Shown one piece after another: positions 26,823 to 35,180 of a DNA stretch of 64,000 nucleotides. This DNA is from JBLHZY01 sp047631555 (GTDB taxonomy: Bacteria; Pseudomonadota; Alphaproteobacteria; Rhodobacterales; Rhodobacteraceae), in the NCBI GenBank assembly GCA_047631555.1, contig JBLHZY010000002.1:883534-947533 (forward strand), written 5' to 3'. The translations under genes and the position numbers were made by a program. The stretch's first letter is position 1. Every line of letters begins with the position of its first letter. Under the pieces are notes generated by a model. That model was given only the letters and a program-made list of their open reading frames with translations, searched no databases and was not told the DNA's origin.

Positions 26823-27874
26823 GTGTCGCGTTCCTTGCCAACGGCCTCGGCCACATTGGCATAGCCATCACGGGCCAAAAGCCCGTCTAGGTCTTGCGCT
26901 ATTTTCGGGGCAAGGGAAAGCCCTTCAAAAACAAGAGCGGAATACAGCTGAACCGCGCTCGCCCCCGCTTTGATCTTGGCGTAAGCCTGTTCCGCAGAGC
27001 CGATCCCGCCAACCCCGATGAGCGGCAATTTCCCGTCTAACACCTTGGAAAGTTTGGCTAAAACACGGGTTGAGCGTTCAAACAACGGCGCCCCAGAAAG
27101 CCCGCCCGCCTCGCTTGCATGCGGCCCGGTCAGCCCTTCGCGCGACAGCGTTGTGTTGGTTGCGATGATCGCATCCAAGCCCGATTTAATCGCGACCTGT
27201 GCGATTTCGCCGATCTCCTCATCGCTCAAATCCGGCGCGATTTTGAGGAAGACGGGCACGCGGCGCGACAAGGTTTCGCGCGCCTCCATCACACCGTTTA
27301 GCAGCGCTTCAAGGGCGGCCGCGCCTTGCAGATCGCGCAGGCGTTCCGTGTTGGGCGAGGAGACATTTACCGTAGCAAAATCAACATCTTCGCCACAGTG
27401 ACGCATGACGCGGGCGAAGTCTGCGGCGCGATCTTTTGAGCTTTTGTTGGCGCCAAGGTTCAGCCCGACAGGGATCGCTCGATCCAGATGTTTGAGCCGC
27501 GCGCCAATGGCCACCATACCGTCGTTGTTAAAGCCAAAGCGGTTGATCACGGCGCGCTGTTCGGTCAGGCGAAATAGGCGCGGGCGCGGGTTGCCGGGTT
27601 GGGGCAGGGGCGTCGCCGCGCCGATCTCAAGAAAGCCAAATCCGGCGCGCATCAAAGGGGCGACGGCGGTCGCGCCTTTGTCAAAGCCCGCCGCAAGGCC
27701 GATCGGGTTTGGCAGGTTTATTCCTGCAATTTCAGTAGCTAAGCGGGGCGTTGTGACCAATCCGGGCAAGGGCGCGAGGCCCATTTGCAGCGCGGTGAGC
27801 GCCAGGTGATGCGCCTGTTCTGGATCGATTTTGCGCAACAGCGGCATGCCGATTTGCTCTAGAAATGCCTTCAT
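26813..27874 (-). CDS. pyrD: Dihydroorotate dehydrogenase (quinone), class 2
   Basis: A 353-residue FMN enzyme that oxidises dihydroorotate to orotate in pyrimidine synthesis, passing electrons to quinone at the inner membrane. The N-terminal amphipathic extension (KAFLEQIGMPLLRKIDPEQA) marks class 2. PIGLAAGFDKGA near 57-68 binds FMN, VNVSSPNTERLRDLQ near 169-183 contains the catalytic Ser, and TNTTLSREG lies near 240-248. It overlaps the DUF952 gene upstream by four bases and arsC downstream by ten. Confidence 0.95.
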   Translation of the reverse strand: MKAFLEQIGMPLLRKIDPEQAHHLALTALQMGLAPLPGLVTTPRLATEIAGINLPNPIGLAAGFDKGATAVAPLMRAGFGFLEIGAATPLPQPGNPRPRLFRLTEQRAVINRFGFNNDGMVAIGARLKHLDRAIPVGLNLGANKSSKDRAADFARVMRHCGEDVDFATVNVSSPNTERLRDLQGAAALEALLNGVMEARETLSRRVPVFLKIAPDLSDEEIGEIAQVAIKSGLDAIIATNTTLSREGLTGPHASEAGGLSGAPLFERSTRVLAKLSKVLDGKLPLIGVGGIGSAEQAYAKIKAGASAVQLYSALVFEGLSLAPKIAQDLDGLLARDGYANVAEAVGKERDTWL

Positions 27875-28212
27875 GAGAGGACCCCTTGGGGAAAGTCATG
27901 GCCCGCGCCCTTGCTTGGCAATGGTTTGGCCCAGAGAACATCTTTGGCCTCAAGCGGGCGAAACAGATGAGGAAACAATGCGCCGCCGCGCGATGGTTCC
28001 CATTTGAGCGCGTCGCCCAGATCATCGGCCTCAATTGCCAGAAGCATCAAGCCCTCAACCCCGGCGAAATATTTTGCTGCCGTTTCAGCGACTTGCGCGC
28101 CGGTTGAGATATGGATGTAGCCATCAGCCAGATCAATGGGCGCGCCATTGCTGATGCCAGCGGCGACAAAGGCGGCGTATTCTTCGCTGCGGAATATTTT
28201 ATAAATCAACAT
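27871..28212 (-). CDS. DUF952 family protein
   Basis: A 113-residue small soluble protein of the DUF952 family: MLIYKIFRSEEY at the start, DLADGYIHISTGAQV near 27-41, and FPHLFRPLEAKDV near 78-90. Function is unknown; the fold of the family is related to ADP-ribosyltransferase-like or tRNA 2'-phosphotransferase-like proteins, but this is only a loose analogy. It is the first gene of DUF952-pyrD-arsC. A GTG three codons upstream is an alternative start. Confidence 0.8.
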   Translation of the reverse strand: MLIYKIFRSEEYAAFVAAGISNGAPIDLADGYIHISTGAQVAETAAKYFAGVEGLMLLAIEADDLGDALKWEPSRGGALFPHLFRPLEAKDVLWAKPLPSKGAGHDFPQGVLS

Positions 28213-28367
28213 GCCCCTCACATGCCCTCTGCCTTAAAATTGGTCAAGTCGCAGGCGTCATATCGCCGTTACTTAGGCGCAATAGGCCTGCGCATACGAT
28301 AGGGCTTTGACTCTTTGGTCAAGGCTCGCCAAGCTGTCGATATTCACCATGTTAAGGGGGGCTAAAA

Positions 28368-29939
28368 ATGCTCACACGTATTCTTACAACAACGGCCGCA
28401 CTGGCGCTGAGTGCTGGCGCTGCGTCTGCCGATTATTCGCTAACCATCCTGCATACAAACGATTTCCACGCGCGTTTTGAACCGATTTCCAAGTATGATT
28501 CCCCGTGTTCCGCCGAGGACAACACCGAGGGCAAGTGCTTTGGCGGTACCGCGCGCTTGGTGACGGCCATTGAAGAGGCGCGCAAGCGCTCGAACAATTC
28601 GATTCTCGTTGATGGGGGCGATCAGTTCCAAGGCACGCTGTTTTACACCTATTATAAGGGTAAACTTGCCGCCGAGATGATGAATAAGCTTGGCTATGCG
28701 GGCATGACCGTCGGCAACCACGAATTTGATGATGGCCCCGAAGTTCTTAAGGGTTTTGTCGACGCCGTTGATTTCCCGATCCTGATGTCCAACGCGGATA
28801 TCTCCGGCGAGCCGCTGCTTGCTGGTGCGATCCAGAAATCCACAGTGATCGAGCAAGGCGGCGAAAAAATCGGGCTGATCGGCCTGACGCCGCAAGACAC
28901 AGATGAGCTGGCATCCCCCGGCGACAATGTGATTTTCACCGATCCTTCCGAGGCCGTTCAAGGCGAAGTTGATAAGCTTACCGCAATGGGCGTGAACAAA
29001 ATTATCGTTCTGTCGCACTCGGGTTATGGCGTCGATCAAGCCGTTGCGGCCAATACAACCGGCGTTGACGTGATCGTTGGCGGCCACACCAACACATTGC
29101 TTTCAAACACAAATGATCGTGCTGAGGGCGCTTATCCAACGATGGTTGGCGATACAGCGATCGTTTCGGCCTATGCTTACGGCAAATATCTTGGCGAGCT
29201 GAACGTGACCTTCAACGATGAGGGCGTGATCACCGAGGCCAAGGGCGAGCCGATCATCATGGACGGCGCCGTTGCTGAGGATGGCGCGACCAAAGAGCGG
29301 ATTGCAGAGGCCGCTAAACCACTTGAAGAAGTGCGCAACAAGATTGTTGCTGAAGCCGGTGAAGCGATTGAAGGCGATCGCGCTGTTTGCCGGATCATGG
29401 AATGCACCATGGGCAATCTCGTGGCTGACGCGATGCTTGATCGCGTTAAGGATCAGGGCGTTTCGATTGCGATTGCAAACTCGGGCGGCCTTCGTTCCAG
29501 CATTGATGCAGGGCCGGTCACAATGGGCGAAGTGCTCACTGTTTTGCCATTCCAAAACACGCTTTCAACCTTTGAGGTTTCCGGCGCTGTTGTGATCGAA
29601 GCGCTTGAGAATGGCGTGAGCCAGATCGAGGAAGTTGCGGGCCGTTTTCCACAGGTTGCGGGTCTGAAATTTGCTGTTGATCAGAAAATGGAAGTTGGCA
29701 GCCGCGTCTCTGATGTGATGGTTGCTGAGGGCGATAGCTTTGTGCCAATCGATCCGGCCAAAACCTATGTGCTCGTGTCCAACAACTATGTGCGCAATGG
29801 CGGCGACGGCTATTCGATGTTTAAAACGGCCGCGAATGCTTATGATTTCGGCCCAGATTTGGCGGATGTCACGGCCGAATACCTTGCCGCAAAAGGCCCC
29901 TATGCGCCTTACATGGACGGTCGCATCACCATCAAGTAA
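28368..29939 (+). CDS. Periplasmic 5'-nucleotidase / 2',3'-cyclic phosphodiesterase family
   Basis: A 523-residue UshA-type protein with a Sec signal peptide (residues 1-21, cleavage after ASA). The metallophosphatase domain shows LHTNDFHARF near 28-37, DGGDQFQG near 81-88, GNHEFDD near 116-122, SHSGYGVD and GGHTN. The C-terminal 5'-nucleotidase domain shows NSGGLRSSIDAG near 370-381 and NNYVRNGGDGY near 477-487. It releases nucleosides and phosphate from extracellular nucleotides, a supply for the salvage operon at 5-10 kb. AAGGGGGG precedes the start. An inverted repeat TTGAC-(6)-GTCAA lies at 28307-28322 in its promoter region. Confidence 0.9.
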   Translation: MLTRILTTTAALALSAGAASADYSLTILHTNDFHARFEPISKYDSPCSAEDNTEGKCFGGTARLVTAIEEARKRSNNSILVDGGDQFQGTLFYTYYKGKLAAEMMNKLGYAGMTVGNHEFDDGPEVLKGFVDAVDFPILMSNADISGEPLLAGAIQKSTVIEQGGEKIGLIGLTPQDTDELASPGDNVIFTDPSEAVQGEVDKLTAMGVNKIIVLSHSGYGVDQAVAANTTGVDVIVGGHTNTLLSNTNDRAEGAYPTMVGDTAIVSAYAYGKYLGELNVTFNDEGVITEAKGEPIIMDGAVAEDGATKERIAEAAKPLEEVRNKIVAEAGEAIEGDRAVCRIMECTMGNLVADAMLDRVKDQGVSIAIANSGGLRSSIDAGPVTMGEVLTVLPFQNTLSTFEVSGAVVIEALENGVSQIEEVAGRFPQVAGLKFAVDQKMEVGSRVSDVMVAEGDSFVPIDPAKTYVLVSNNYVRNGGDGYSMFKTAANAYDFGPDLADVTAEYLAAKGPYAPYMDGRITIK

Positions 29940-29975
29940 GCCGCTTGGGCACGCTTGAATGCGAAGATTTTGTCA

Positions 29976-30008
29976 AAGGGCGCGCTGTAAGGTGCGCCCT
30001 TTTTCTTT
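29976..30008 (+). terminator. Rho-independent terminator after the nucleotidase gene
   Basis: AAAGGGCGC and GCGCCCT pair around GCTGTAAGGT, followed by TTTTTCTTT, 37 bases after the stop codon. Confidence 0.8.
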
Positions 30009-30046
30009 GGCGTTGCGCGGGCGAAGGGGCGCGCTAAACTTGGCCC

Positions 30047-30709
30047 ATGTGTGGACGTATGGCCGTAACCCTTCCCAATGATGCAATGGCGCAGCTTTTT
30101 GCGGCAGCGCCTGCCAATGATTTGCCGCAGGGGCCGAATTTCAATGTTTGCCCGACGGATCAGATTGCCGTTGTGACGGCGGATGAGGCGGGGCGAAAAC
30201 TGCGGGCGATGCGCTGGGGATTTATTCCGCACTGGTACAAAACGCCAGGCGATGGCCCCTTGCTGATCAACGCGCGTGGCGAGACGATTTCGCAAAAGCC
30301 CGCCTTTGCCGAGGCCTGTCAAACCCGGCGCTGTTTGATCCCGGCCAGCGGTTTTTATGAGTGGACCAAAACGCCCGAAGGCGCGCGTTTGCCCTGGTAT
30401 ATTTCGGCCTCGGATGGCGCGCCTTTGGTGATGGCCGGGGTTTGGCAAGCATGGGATAAGGGCGATGTGCCGCTGATCACATGCGCGGTTGTGACCACGG
30501 CGGCCAACGCGCAGATGAGCACCATTCACAAGCGGATGCCTGTGCTTTTGAAGCCCTCAGAGTGGGGCAAATGGCTTGGTGAAGAGGGCAAGGGCGCGGC
30601 GACATTGATGCGCGCACCTGAGGCGGATTTTCTGCGGTTTCATCGCGTTGATCCGGCGGTCAATTCCAATCGCGCCGCGGGCGCCCAACTGATTGAACCG
30701 ATTGAGTAA
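30047..30709 (+). CDS. SRAP (SOS response-associated peptidase) family protein, YedK-like
   Basis: A 220-residue protein of the HMCES/YedK family, which forms a covalent thiazolidine link to abasic sites in single-stranded DNA and so shields replication forks. The invariant catalytic Cys2 (MCGRM), Asn75 (NARGET), Glu105 (SGFYEW) and His161 (STIHKRMP) are all present. The cysteine must be residue 2 after Met removal, which fixes the start at 30047. It is a single gene between two terminators; no LexA-type site was identified in the short upstream gap. Confidence 0.93.
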   Translation: MCGRMAVTLPNDAMAQLFAAAPANDLPQGPNFNVCPTDQIAVVTADEAGRKLRAMRWGFIPHWYKTPGDGPLLINARGETISQKPAFAEACQTRRCLIPASGFYEWTKTPEGARLPWYISASDGAPLVMAGVWQAWDKGDVPLITCAVVTTAANAQMSTIHKRMPVLLKPSEWGKWLGEEGKGAATLMRAPEADFLRFHRVDPAVNSNRAAGAQLIEPIE

Positions 30710-30710
30710 A

Positions 30711-30746
30711 CGGCCCAAAGCACGATGCCTTGGGCCGCTTGGTTTT
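30711..30746 (+). terminator. Rho-independent terminator after the SRAP gene
   Basis: CGGCCCAA and TTGGGCCG pair around an 11-base loop; a T-rich GGTTTTAG follows. It overlaps the end of the convergent SDR gene. Confidence 0.7.
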
Positions 30747-31515
30747 AGTTCTCGGTGATCGACCAGCCGCCATCTATGATCAGCGTTTGGCCGGTTGTCC
30801 AAGCGCCTGCGCGCGAGGCAAAAAACAGCGCCGCCCCGGCAATATCATCGGGCTCGCCCAAGCGTTTGAGCGCATAAGAGGCGGCAGATTTTTTGGCGCG
30901 CTCTTCGTCTTCCCATAGGGCCTTGGCGAAGTTGGTTTTGACAACCGCAGGCGCGATGCCGTTCACGCGGATGTTGTCTTCGCCGTAAGCGGCGGCGAGA
31001 TTGCGCACGATTTGCGTATCGGCCGCCTTGGTCACCGCATAGATCCCAAGCATTTTGGAACCCTTAAACGCCGCGATTGACGAGATGATCACAATCGCCC
31101 CGTCTTTCTTCTTTTGCATGCCCGGAACGACATGTTTGCACAGGCGCATATTGGCGCGAATGTTGATGCGGATCGTGCGATCAAAGGCATCATCCGGCGT
31201 ATCCAAGAACGGCCCCATATAGGGATTTACGGCCGCGTTGCAGACCAGAATATCAATCGGCCCGAGCTGCTTTTGTGTCTCAGTCACGAGGTTATCAAGC
31301 TGATCGTCATGGCCGATATTGGCCGGGATCGCGACAGCTTTTCCGCCGCCTTTGGCATTGATTTCTGCCGCGACTTCATCGCAAAGCTCGGCGCCGCGCG
31401 ATGAAATAACAACATTAGCGCCGCGGGCGGCAAAATGTTCGGCGATGGCTTTGCCGATGCCTTTGGTTGAGCCGGTGATTAGGGCGGTTTTACCCGTTAG
31501 ATCAAAGAGATCCAT
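30745..31515 (-). CDS. SDR-family oxidoreductase
   Basis: A 256-residue classical short-chain dehydrogenase. TGSTKGIG at 14-21 binds NAD(P), Ser145/146 with Tyr159 and Lys163 (YAVTK) form the active site, and NAAV near 93-96 is the structural motif. The C-terminus DGGWSITEN is usual for the family. It is five bases downstream of the medium-chain reductase gene on the same strand and probably acts on the same acyl or ketone substrate; specificity is not predictable. Confidence 0.88.
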   Translation of the reverse strand: MDLFDLTGKTALITGSTKGIGKAIAEHFAARGANVVISSRGAELCDEVAAEINAKGGGKAVAIPANIGHDDQLDNLVTETQKQLGPIDILVCNAAVNPYMGPFLDTPDDAFDRTIRINIRANMRLCKHVVPGMQKKKDGAIVIISSIAAFKGSKMLGIYAVTKAADTQIVRNLAAAYGEDNIRVNGIAPAVVKTNFAKALWEDEERAKKSAASYALKRLGEPDDIAGAALFFASRAGAWTTGQTLIIDGGWSITEN

Positions 31516-31520
31516 GGTGC

Positions 31521-32552
31521 TTACTCCTCAGAAACACGTACGATTTGTTTGCCAATGTTGCGGCCTTTGAGCAGGCCCTGAAAGGCTGCGGGGGCGTTTT
31601 CAAGACCATCGGCAACATCCTCAAGATAGGCGATTTCGCCGCTGGCGATCTTGGGCGCAACTTCGCGAATGAAATCGCCAAACAGGTGCACGTGATCGTT
31701 TTGCAGCAGGCCAAAAATTTGCAGGCGTTTGACCAAAACATTGCGCCAGAATTGTTGCAGCGGCATGGAGCCGGTCTCATCCGTGGCGCCGGAATACCAC
31801 GCGATCATGCCGCAAACGATGATGCGTCCTGCAAGGTTCATCAGGGGCAAAACGCCGCCCAATGTGGGGCCGCCGACGTTTTCGAAATAGACGTCGATGC
31901 CTTTGGGGCATTCGGCGCGCAGAGCTTCGCGCATCTCTTTGGCCGTGCCATACGCGCGGTGATCGATACAGGCGTCAAAGCCGAATTTTTCGACCGCGAT
32001 TTTGCATTTTTCCGGCCCGCCAGCAACGCCAACAACCCGTGCGCCGCGCGCTTTTGCCAACTGCCCAACCATCGAGCCAACCGGCCCTGTGGCCGCACCA
32101 ACAACCAAAGTTTCGCCCTCTTTGATGCTGCCAAAGGCCGTCACGCCCGCGTAAGCCGTAAAGCCGGGCATGCCGAGCACGCCAAGGGCGGTATCCATCG
32201 GCACGGAGCGATCAAGCTTGCGCAGCGCTTTGCCTTTTACGATCCCGTGGCTGGCCCATCCGAGCATGCCAAACACACCGTCGCCGACCGCGAATTTGGG
32301 ATCATTGCTGGCCTCAACGATGCCAACAGTGCCGCCTTCCATTGTGTCCCCAATCTGAACCGGATCGGCGTAGCTTTTCACATCATCCATGCGCCCACGC
32401 ATATAAGGATCAAGTGAAAGGCCGGTCACACGCACCAATACTTCGCCCTCTCCCGGTGCGCCCAATTCGGCGCTTTCAAGGCGGAAATCTTCAGCAACTG
32501 GATCGCCCGAGGGGCGGCGCGCTAAAACGACACGATTCATCTTGGTAGTCAT
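31521..32552 (-). CDS. NADP-dependent MDR oxidoreductase, CurA / prostaglandin-reductase type
   Basis: A 343-residue zinc-free medium-chain reductase of the leukotriene B4 dehydrogenase group. LSLDPYMRGRMDD near 45-57 is characteristic, and VVGAATGPVGSMVGQLAK near 150-167 is the NADP-binding glycine-rich turn. It reduces alpha,beta-unsaturated ketones or aldehydes. It leads the SDR gene in a two-gene operon and is divergent from the DmdB-like ligase, sharing a 130-base promoter region. Confidence 0.88.
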   Translation of the reverse strand: MTTKMNRVVLARRPSGDPVAEDFRLESAELGAPGEGEVLVRVTGLSLDPYMRGRMDDVKSYADPVQIGDTMEGGTVGIVEASNDPKFAVGDGVFGMLGWASHGIVKGKALRKLDRSVPMDTALGVLGMPGFTAYAGVTAFGSIKEGETLVVGAATGPVGSMVGQLAKARGARVVGVAGGPEKCKIAVEKFGFDACIDHRAYGTAKEMREALRAECPKGIDVYFENVGGPTLGGVLPLMNLAGRIIVCGMIAWYSGATDETGSMPLQQFWRNVLVKRLQIFGLLQNDHVHLFGDFIREVAPKIASGEIAYLEDVADGLENAPAAFQGLLKGRNIGKQIVRVSEE

Positions 32553-32684
32553 ACGAATTCTCCCGTAACGTAGGGTCGGATCAAATTTCCGACTGGAAGA
32601 TAATCGGATTTGAAACTAGGTTTCGCAAGGTAAAACTGAGCGCCGACTTTTGGCGCCACTGCATAACGTTAGGGGAGGAACTCT

Positions 32685-34313
32685 ATGCAAGGTCTCATGA
32701 TGAACCGTCCGCTGTTGATCAGCGATATTCTCACGTATGCGGCAGAAGCGCACCCGAATGGGCGGATCGTTTCGGTTCGCACGGAAGGCGATATTCACCG
32801 CACCACATATGCCCAAACCGCAAAGCGCGTCGCACAGCTTGGCCATGCGCTTCAGGCCAAGGGTATTAAGCTTGGTGACCGGGTCGCGACGCTGGCTTGG
32901 AACGGCTATCGCCACTTTGAGCTCTATTACGCGATCTCGGGGATTGGTGCGGTTTGTCATACGATCAACCCGCGTCTTTCGGTCGAGCAATTGATCTATA
33001 TCGTCAACCACGCCGAAGATAAGATGATCTTTGTGGATACGACATTTGTGCCTTTGTTAGAGGCGGTTAAGGACCATCTCCCCGCCGATCTGACCTATGT
33101 TGTTATGACCGATCGCGCCCATATGCCCGAGACGACTTTGCCGGGCGTTTTGTGCTATGAAGAGCTGCTCGAGGGCCAGCCAGAGAGCATTGATTGGCCT
33201 GAGTTTGACGAGAATACCGCCTCTGGCCTTTGCTATACATCTGGCACGACGGGCAATCCAAAGGGCGCGCTTTATTCCAACCGCTCGACTGTTTTGCACG
33301 CGTTGATGACCTCACTTTTGCATCCGGGCACCTTCTTTGAGGGCAGCAGCGTTTTGCCGGTTGTGCCGCTGTTTCACGTCAATGCTTGGGGCCTGCCTTA
33401 CGGCGCGCCGCTTGCCGGCGTTGATATTATCTTCCCTGGCGGCGCGCTTGATGGGGCCTCTATTTTCAAGCTGATGGATGACGAGAAAGTCATTTCCGCT
33501 TGGGGCGTTCCGACGGTTTGGATGGGCCTGCTTGGCGAGATCAAAAACCAAGGTCGCAAGCCCGAGGGTTTTGCTGAGATGATCGTGGGCGGCTCGGCCG
33601 CGCCGAAGATCCAGATCGAGGCGTTTGAGGGCATGGGCGTAACCGTTTGCCATGCTTGGGGCATGACGGAAATGAGCCCGGTTGGCACGCATGGCAATAT
33701 GCCGCGCGAGCTGAAAGGCAAGCCATTGTCAGAAACTCTGGGCGTTAAGATGCGCCAAGGGCGGCGGGTCTTCGGCGTTGAGCTGAAGCTTGTCGATGAT
33801 GAGGGCAACACGCTGCCCCAAGATGGCAAAGCAGCGGGCGAACTTTATGTGCGCGGCAATGCGGTCGTGTCTGGCTACTTTAAGAACGAAGAGGCCACGG
33901 CCAAAGCGCTTGATGCAGACGGCTGGTTTGGCACGGGCGATATCGCGTCGATTGATCCGCGCGGCTTCTTGACCATTCAGGATCGCGCCAAGGACTTGAT
34001 CAAATCGGGCGGGGAATGGATTTCCTCGATCGATCTGGAAAACTGCGTGATTTCGCACCCCGCCATTGCCAATTGCGCGGTGATTGGCCTGCCGCATCCC
34101 AAATGGGATGAGCGGCCTTTCCTTGTGGCGATTGCCGCACCGGGGGCAGAGAAGCCATCATTGGAAGAGCTTCACGCGCATATGTCCGAGCATTTTGCCA
34201 AGTGGCAATTGCCTGATGATGTTGCTTGGGTTGATGAGCTGCCGATGACTGCGACAGGCAAGGTCTCCAAGCTGCATCTGCGCCAGAAATTTGAGGGGCA
34301 TGTGCTCGATTGA
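32685..34313 (+). CDS. Acyl-CoA ligase, DmdB-like
   Basis: A 542-residue AMP-forming CoA ligase. YTSGTTGNPKG at about 184-194 binds ATP, WGMTEMSPVG near 326-335 is the acyl-binding core, TGDIASIDPRGF near 423-434 and the C-terminal PMTATGKVSK holds the catalytic Lys. The N-terminus (MQGLMMNRPLLISDIL) and the length closely follow Ruegeria DmdB, which activates methylmercaptopropionate from DMSP, but this group also takes medium-chain fatty acids. GGGGAGG precedes the start. With the DmdC-like gene at 19.9 kb, two DMSP-demethylation steps could be present, though not adjacent. Confidence 0.85.
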   Translation: MQGLMMNRPLLISDILTYAAEAHPNGRIVSVRTEGDIHRTTYAQTAKRVAQLGHALQAKGIKLGDRVATLAWNGYRHFELYYAISGIGAVCHTINPRLSVEQLIYIVNHAEDKMIFVDTTFVPLLEAVKDHLPADLTYVVMTDRAHMPETTLPGVLCYEELLEGQPESIDWPEFDENTASGLCYTSGTTGNPKGALYSNRSTVLHALMTSLLHPGTFFEGSSVLPVVPLFHVNAWGLPYGAPLAGVDIIFPGGALDGASIFKLMDDEKVISAWGVPTVWMGLLGEIKNQGRKPEGFAEMIVGGSAAPKIQIEAFEGMGVTVCHAWGMTEMSPVGTHGNMPRELKGKPLSETLGVKMRQGRRVFGVELKLVDDEGNTLPQDGKAAGELYVRGNAVVSGYFKNEEATAKALDADGWFGTGDIASIDPRGFLTIQDRAKDLIKSGGEWISSIDLENCVISHPAIANCAVIGLPHPKWDERPFLVAIAAPGAEKPSLEELHAHMSEHFAKWQLPDDVAWVDELPMTATGKVSKLHLRQKFEGHVLD

Positions 34314-34342
34314 TCTAAGGGTCAGCCAAAGAATTGAGGGAA

Positions 34343-34371
34343 GGGGCGCGCTTTAGAGCGCGCCCTTTTTC
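34343..34371 (+). terminator. Rho-independent terminator after the DmdB-like gene
   Basis: GGGGCGCGCT and AGCGCGCCC pair around a tiny loop and are followed by TTTTTCG, about 30 bases after the stop codon. Confidence 0.85.
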
Positions 34372-34402
34372 GTTGGCTGTCTGGGATAAAGGGGCGCAAA
34401 AG

Positions 34403-34440
34403 AAAAGGCCCCGCTGCTGCCAGCGGGGCCTTTCAAATTT
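34403..34440 (-). terminator. Terminator of the liv operon (bidirectional)
   Basis: AAAAGGCCCCGCTG and CAGCGGGGCCTTT form a perfect stem with a four-base loop. On the minus strand it is followed by TTTTCTTTT, directly after livF. Confidence 0.88.
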
Positions 34441-34457
34441 TGCTCGCTTAAGTGGGC

Positions 34458-35180
34458 TTAAACTTCAAGCCACTCAGCGCGGACATCATCACGGGTTTTG
34501 AAATCCTCTGGCGTGCCGCCATAAACGATTTCGCCGTGGCCCATAACATAGACCCGGTCCGCGATGCGCAGAGCAATCGAAAGCTTCTGCTCAACCAGCA
34601 AGATCGAGACGCCCGCTTTGGCGATTTCCGCAATCATATCACCCACTTGGTGAACAATCTTAGGCGCGAGGCCCTCGGTTGGCTCATCAATGATGATCAG
34701 ATCAGGATCGCCCATCAGCGTGCGACACATGGTCAGCATCTGCTTTTCCCCGCCCGAAAGAACACCGGCAGAGTTGTCGGCGCGCTCTTTAAGGTTGGGG
34801 AACATATCCAGCATCTGCTCGATCGTCCATTTGCCCGGTTTCTTCATGTCCTTGATACCGAGCATCAAGTTCTGGCGCACGGACAAGTTAGGGAAGATAT
34901 CGCGGCTTTCTGGTACATATCCAAGGCCGAGACGGGCGATCTTATGGCTTTCCAGCCCGCCGATCTCTTGGCCTTTGAATTTGACCGATCCCACGGGGGC
35001 AACTTCGCCCATGATCGCTTTGGCAGTGGTCGAGCGACCAACACCATTGCGGCCCAAAAGGGCAATCACTTCGCCGGGCATGATTTCCATGTTTACGCCG
35101 CGCAGAACGTGGCTTTTCCCATAGAAAGCATTGAGATCAGTGACCGAAAGCATTGGCTCTACAGCTGTTGCGTTGCTCAT
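34458..35180 (-). CDS. livF: Liv-type ABC transporter ATP-binding protein
   Basis: A 240-residue ATPase of the HAAT (branched-chain amino acid and carboxylate) import family. The signature LSGGEKQML and Walker B LIIIDEPTEGLAP are normal. The Walker A loop reads GRNGVGRST (about residues 43-51), with Arg49 in place of the invariant Lys; this substitution is a recurrent variant in LivF-type subunits, where the LivG partner keeps a normal site. It is the last gene of livKHMGF and overlaps livG by four bases. Confidence 0.9.
   Translation of the reverse strand: MSNATAVEPMLSVTDLNAFYGKSHVLRGVNMEIMPGEVIALLGRNGVGRSTTAKAIMGEVAPVGSVKFKGQEIGGLESHKIARLGLGYVPESRDIFPNLSVRQNLMLGIKDMKKPGKWTIEQMLDMFPNLKERADNSAGVLSGGEKQMLTMCRTLMGDPDLIIIDEPTEGLAPKIVHQVGDMIAEIAKAGVSILLVEQKLSIALRIADRVYVMGHGEIVYGGTPEDFKTRDDVRAEWLEV

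Noticed and set aside
35021..35070. Arg in the LivF Walker A loop considered as a sequencing error
   Set aside because: The frame and surrounding motif are intact, and Arg at this position is a recurrent LivF-type variant, so it is reported as real.
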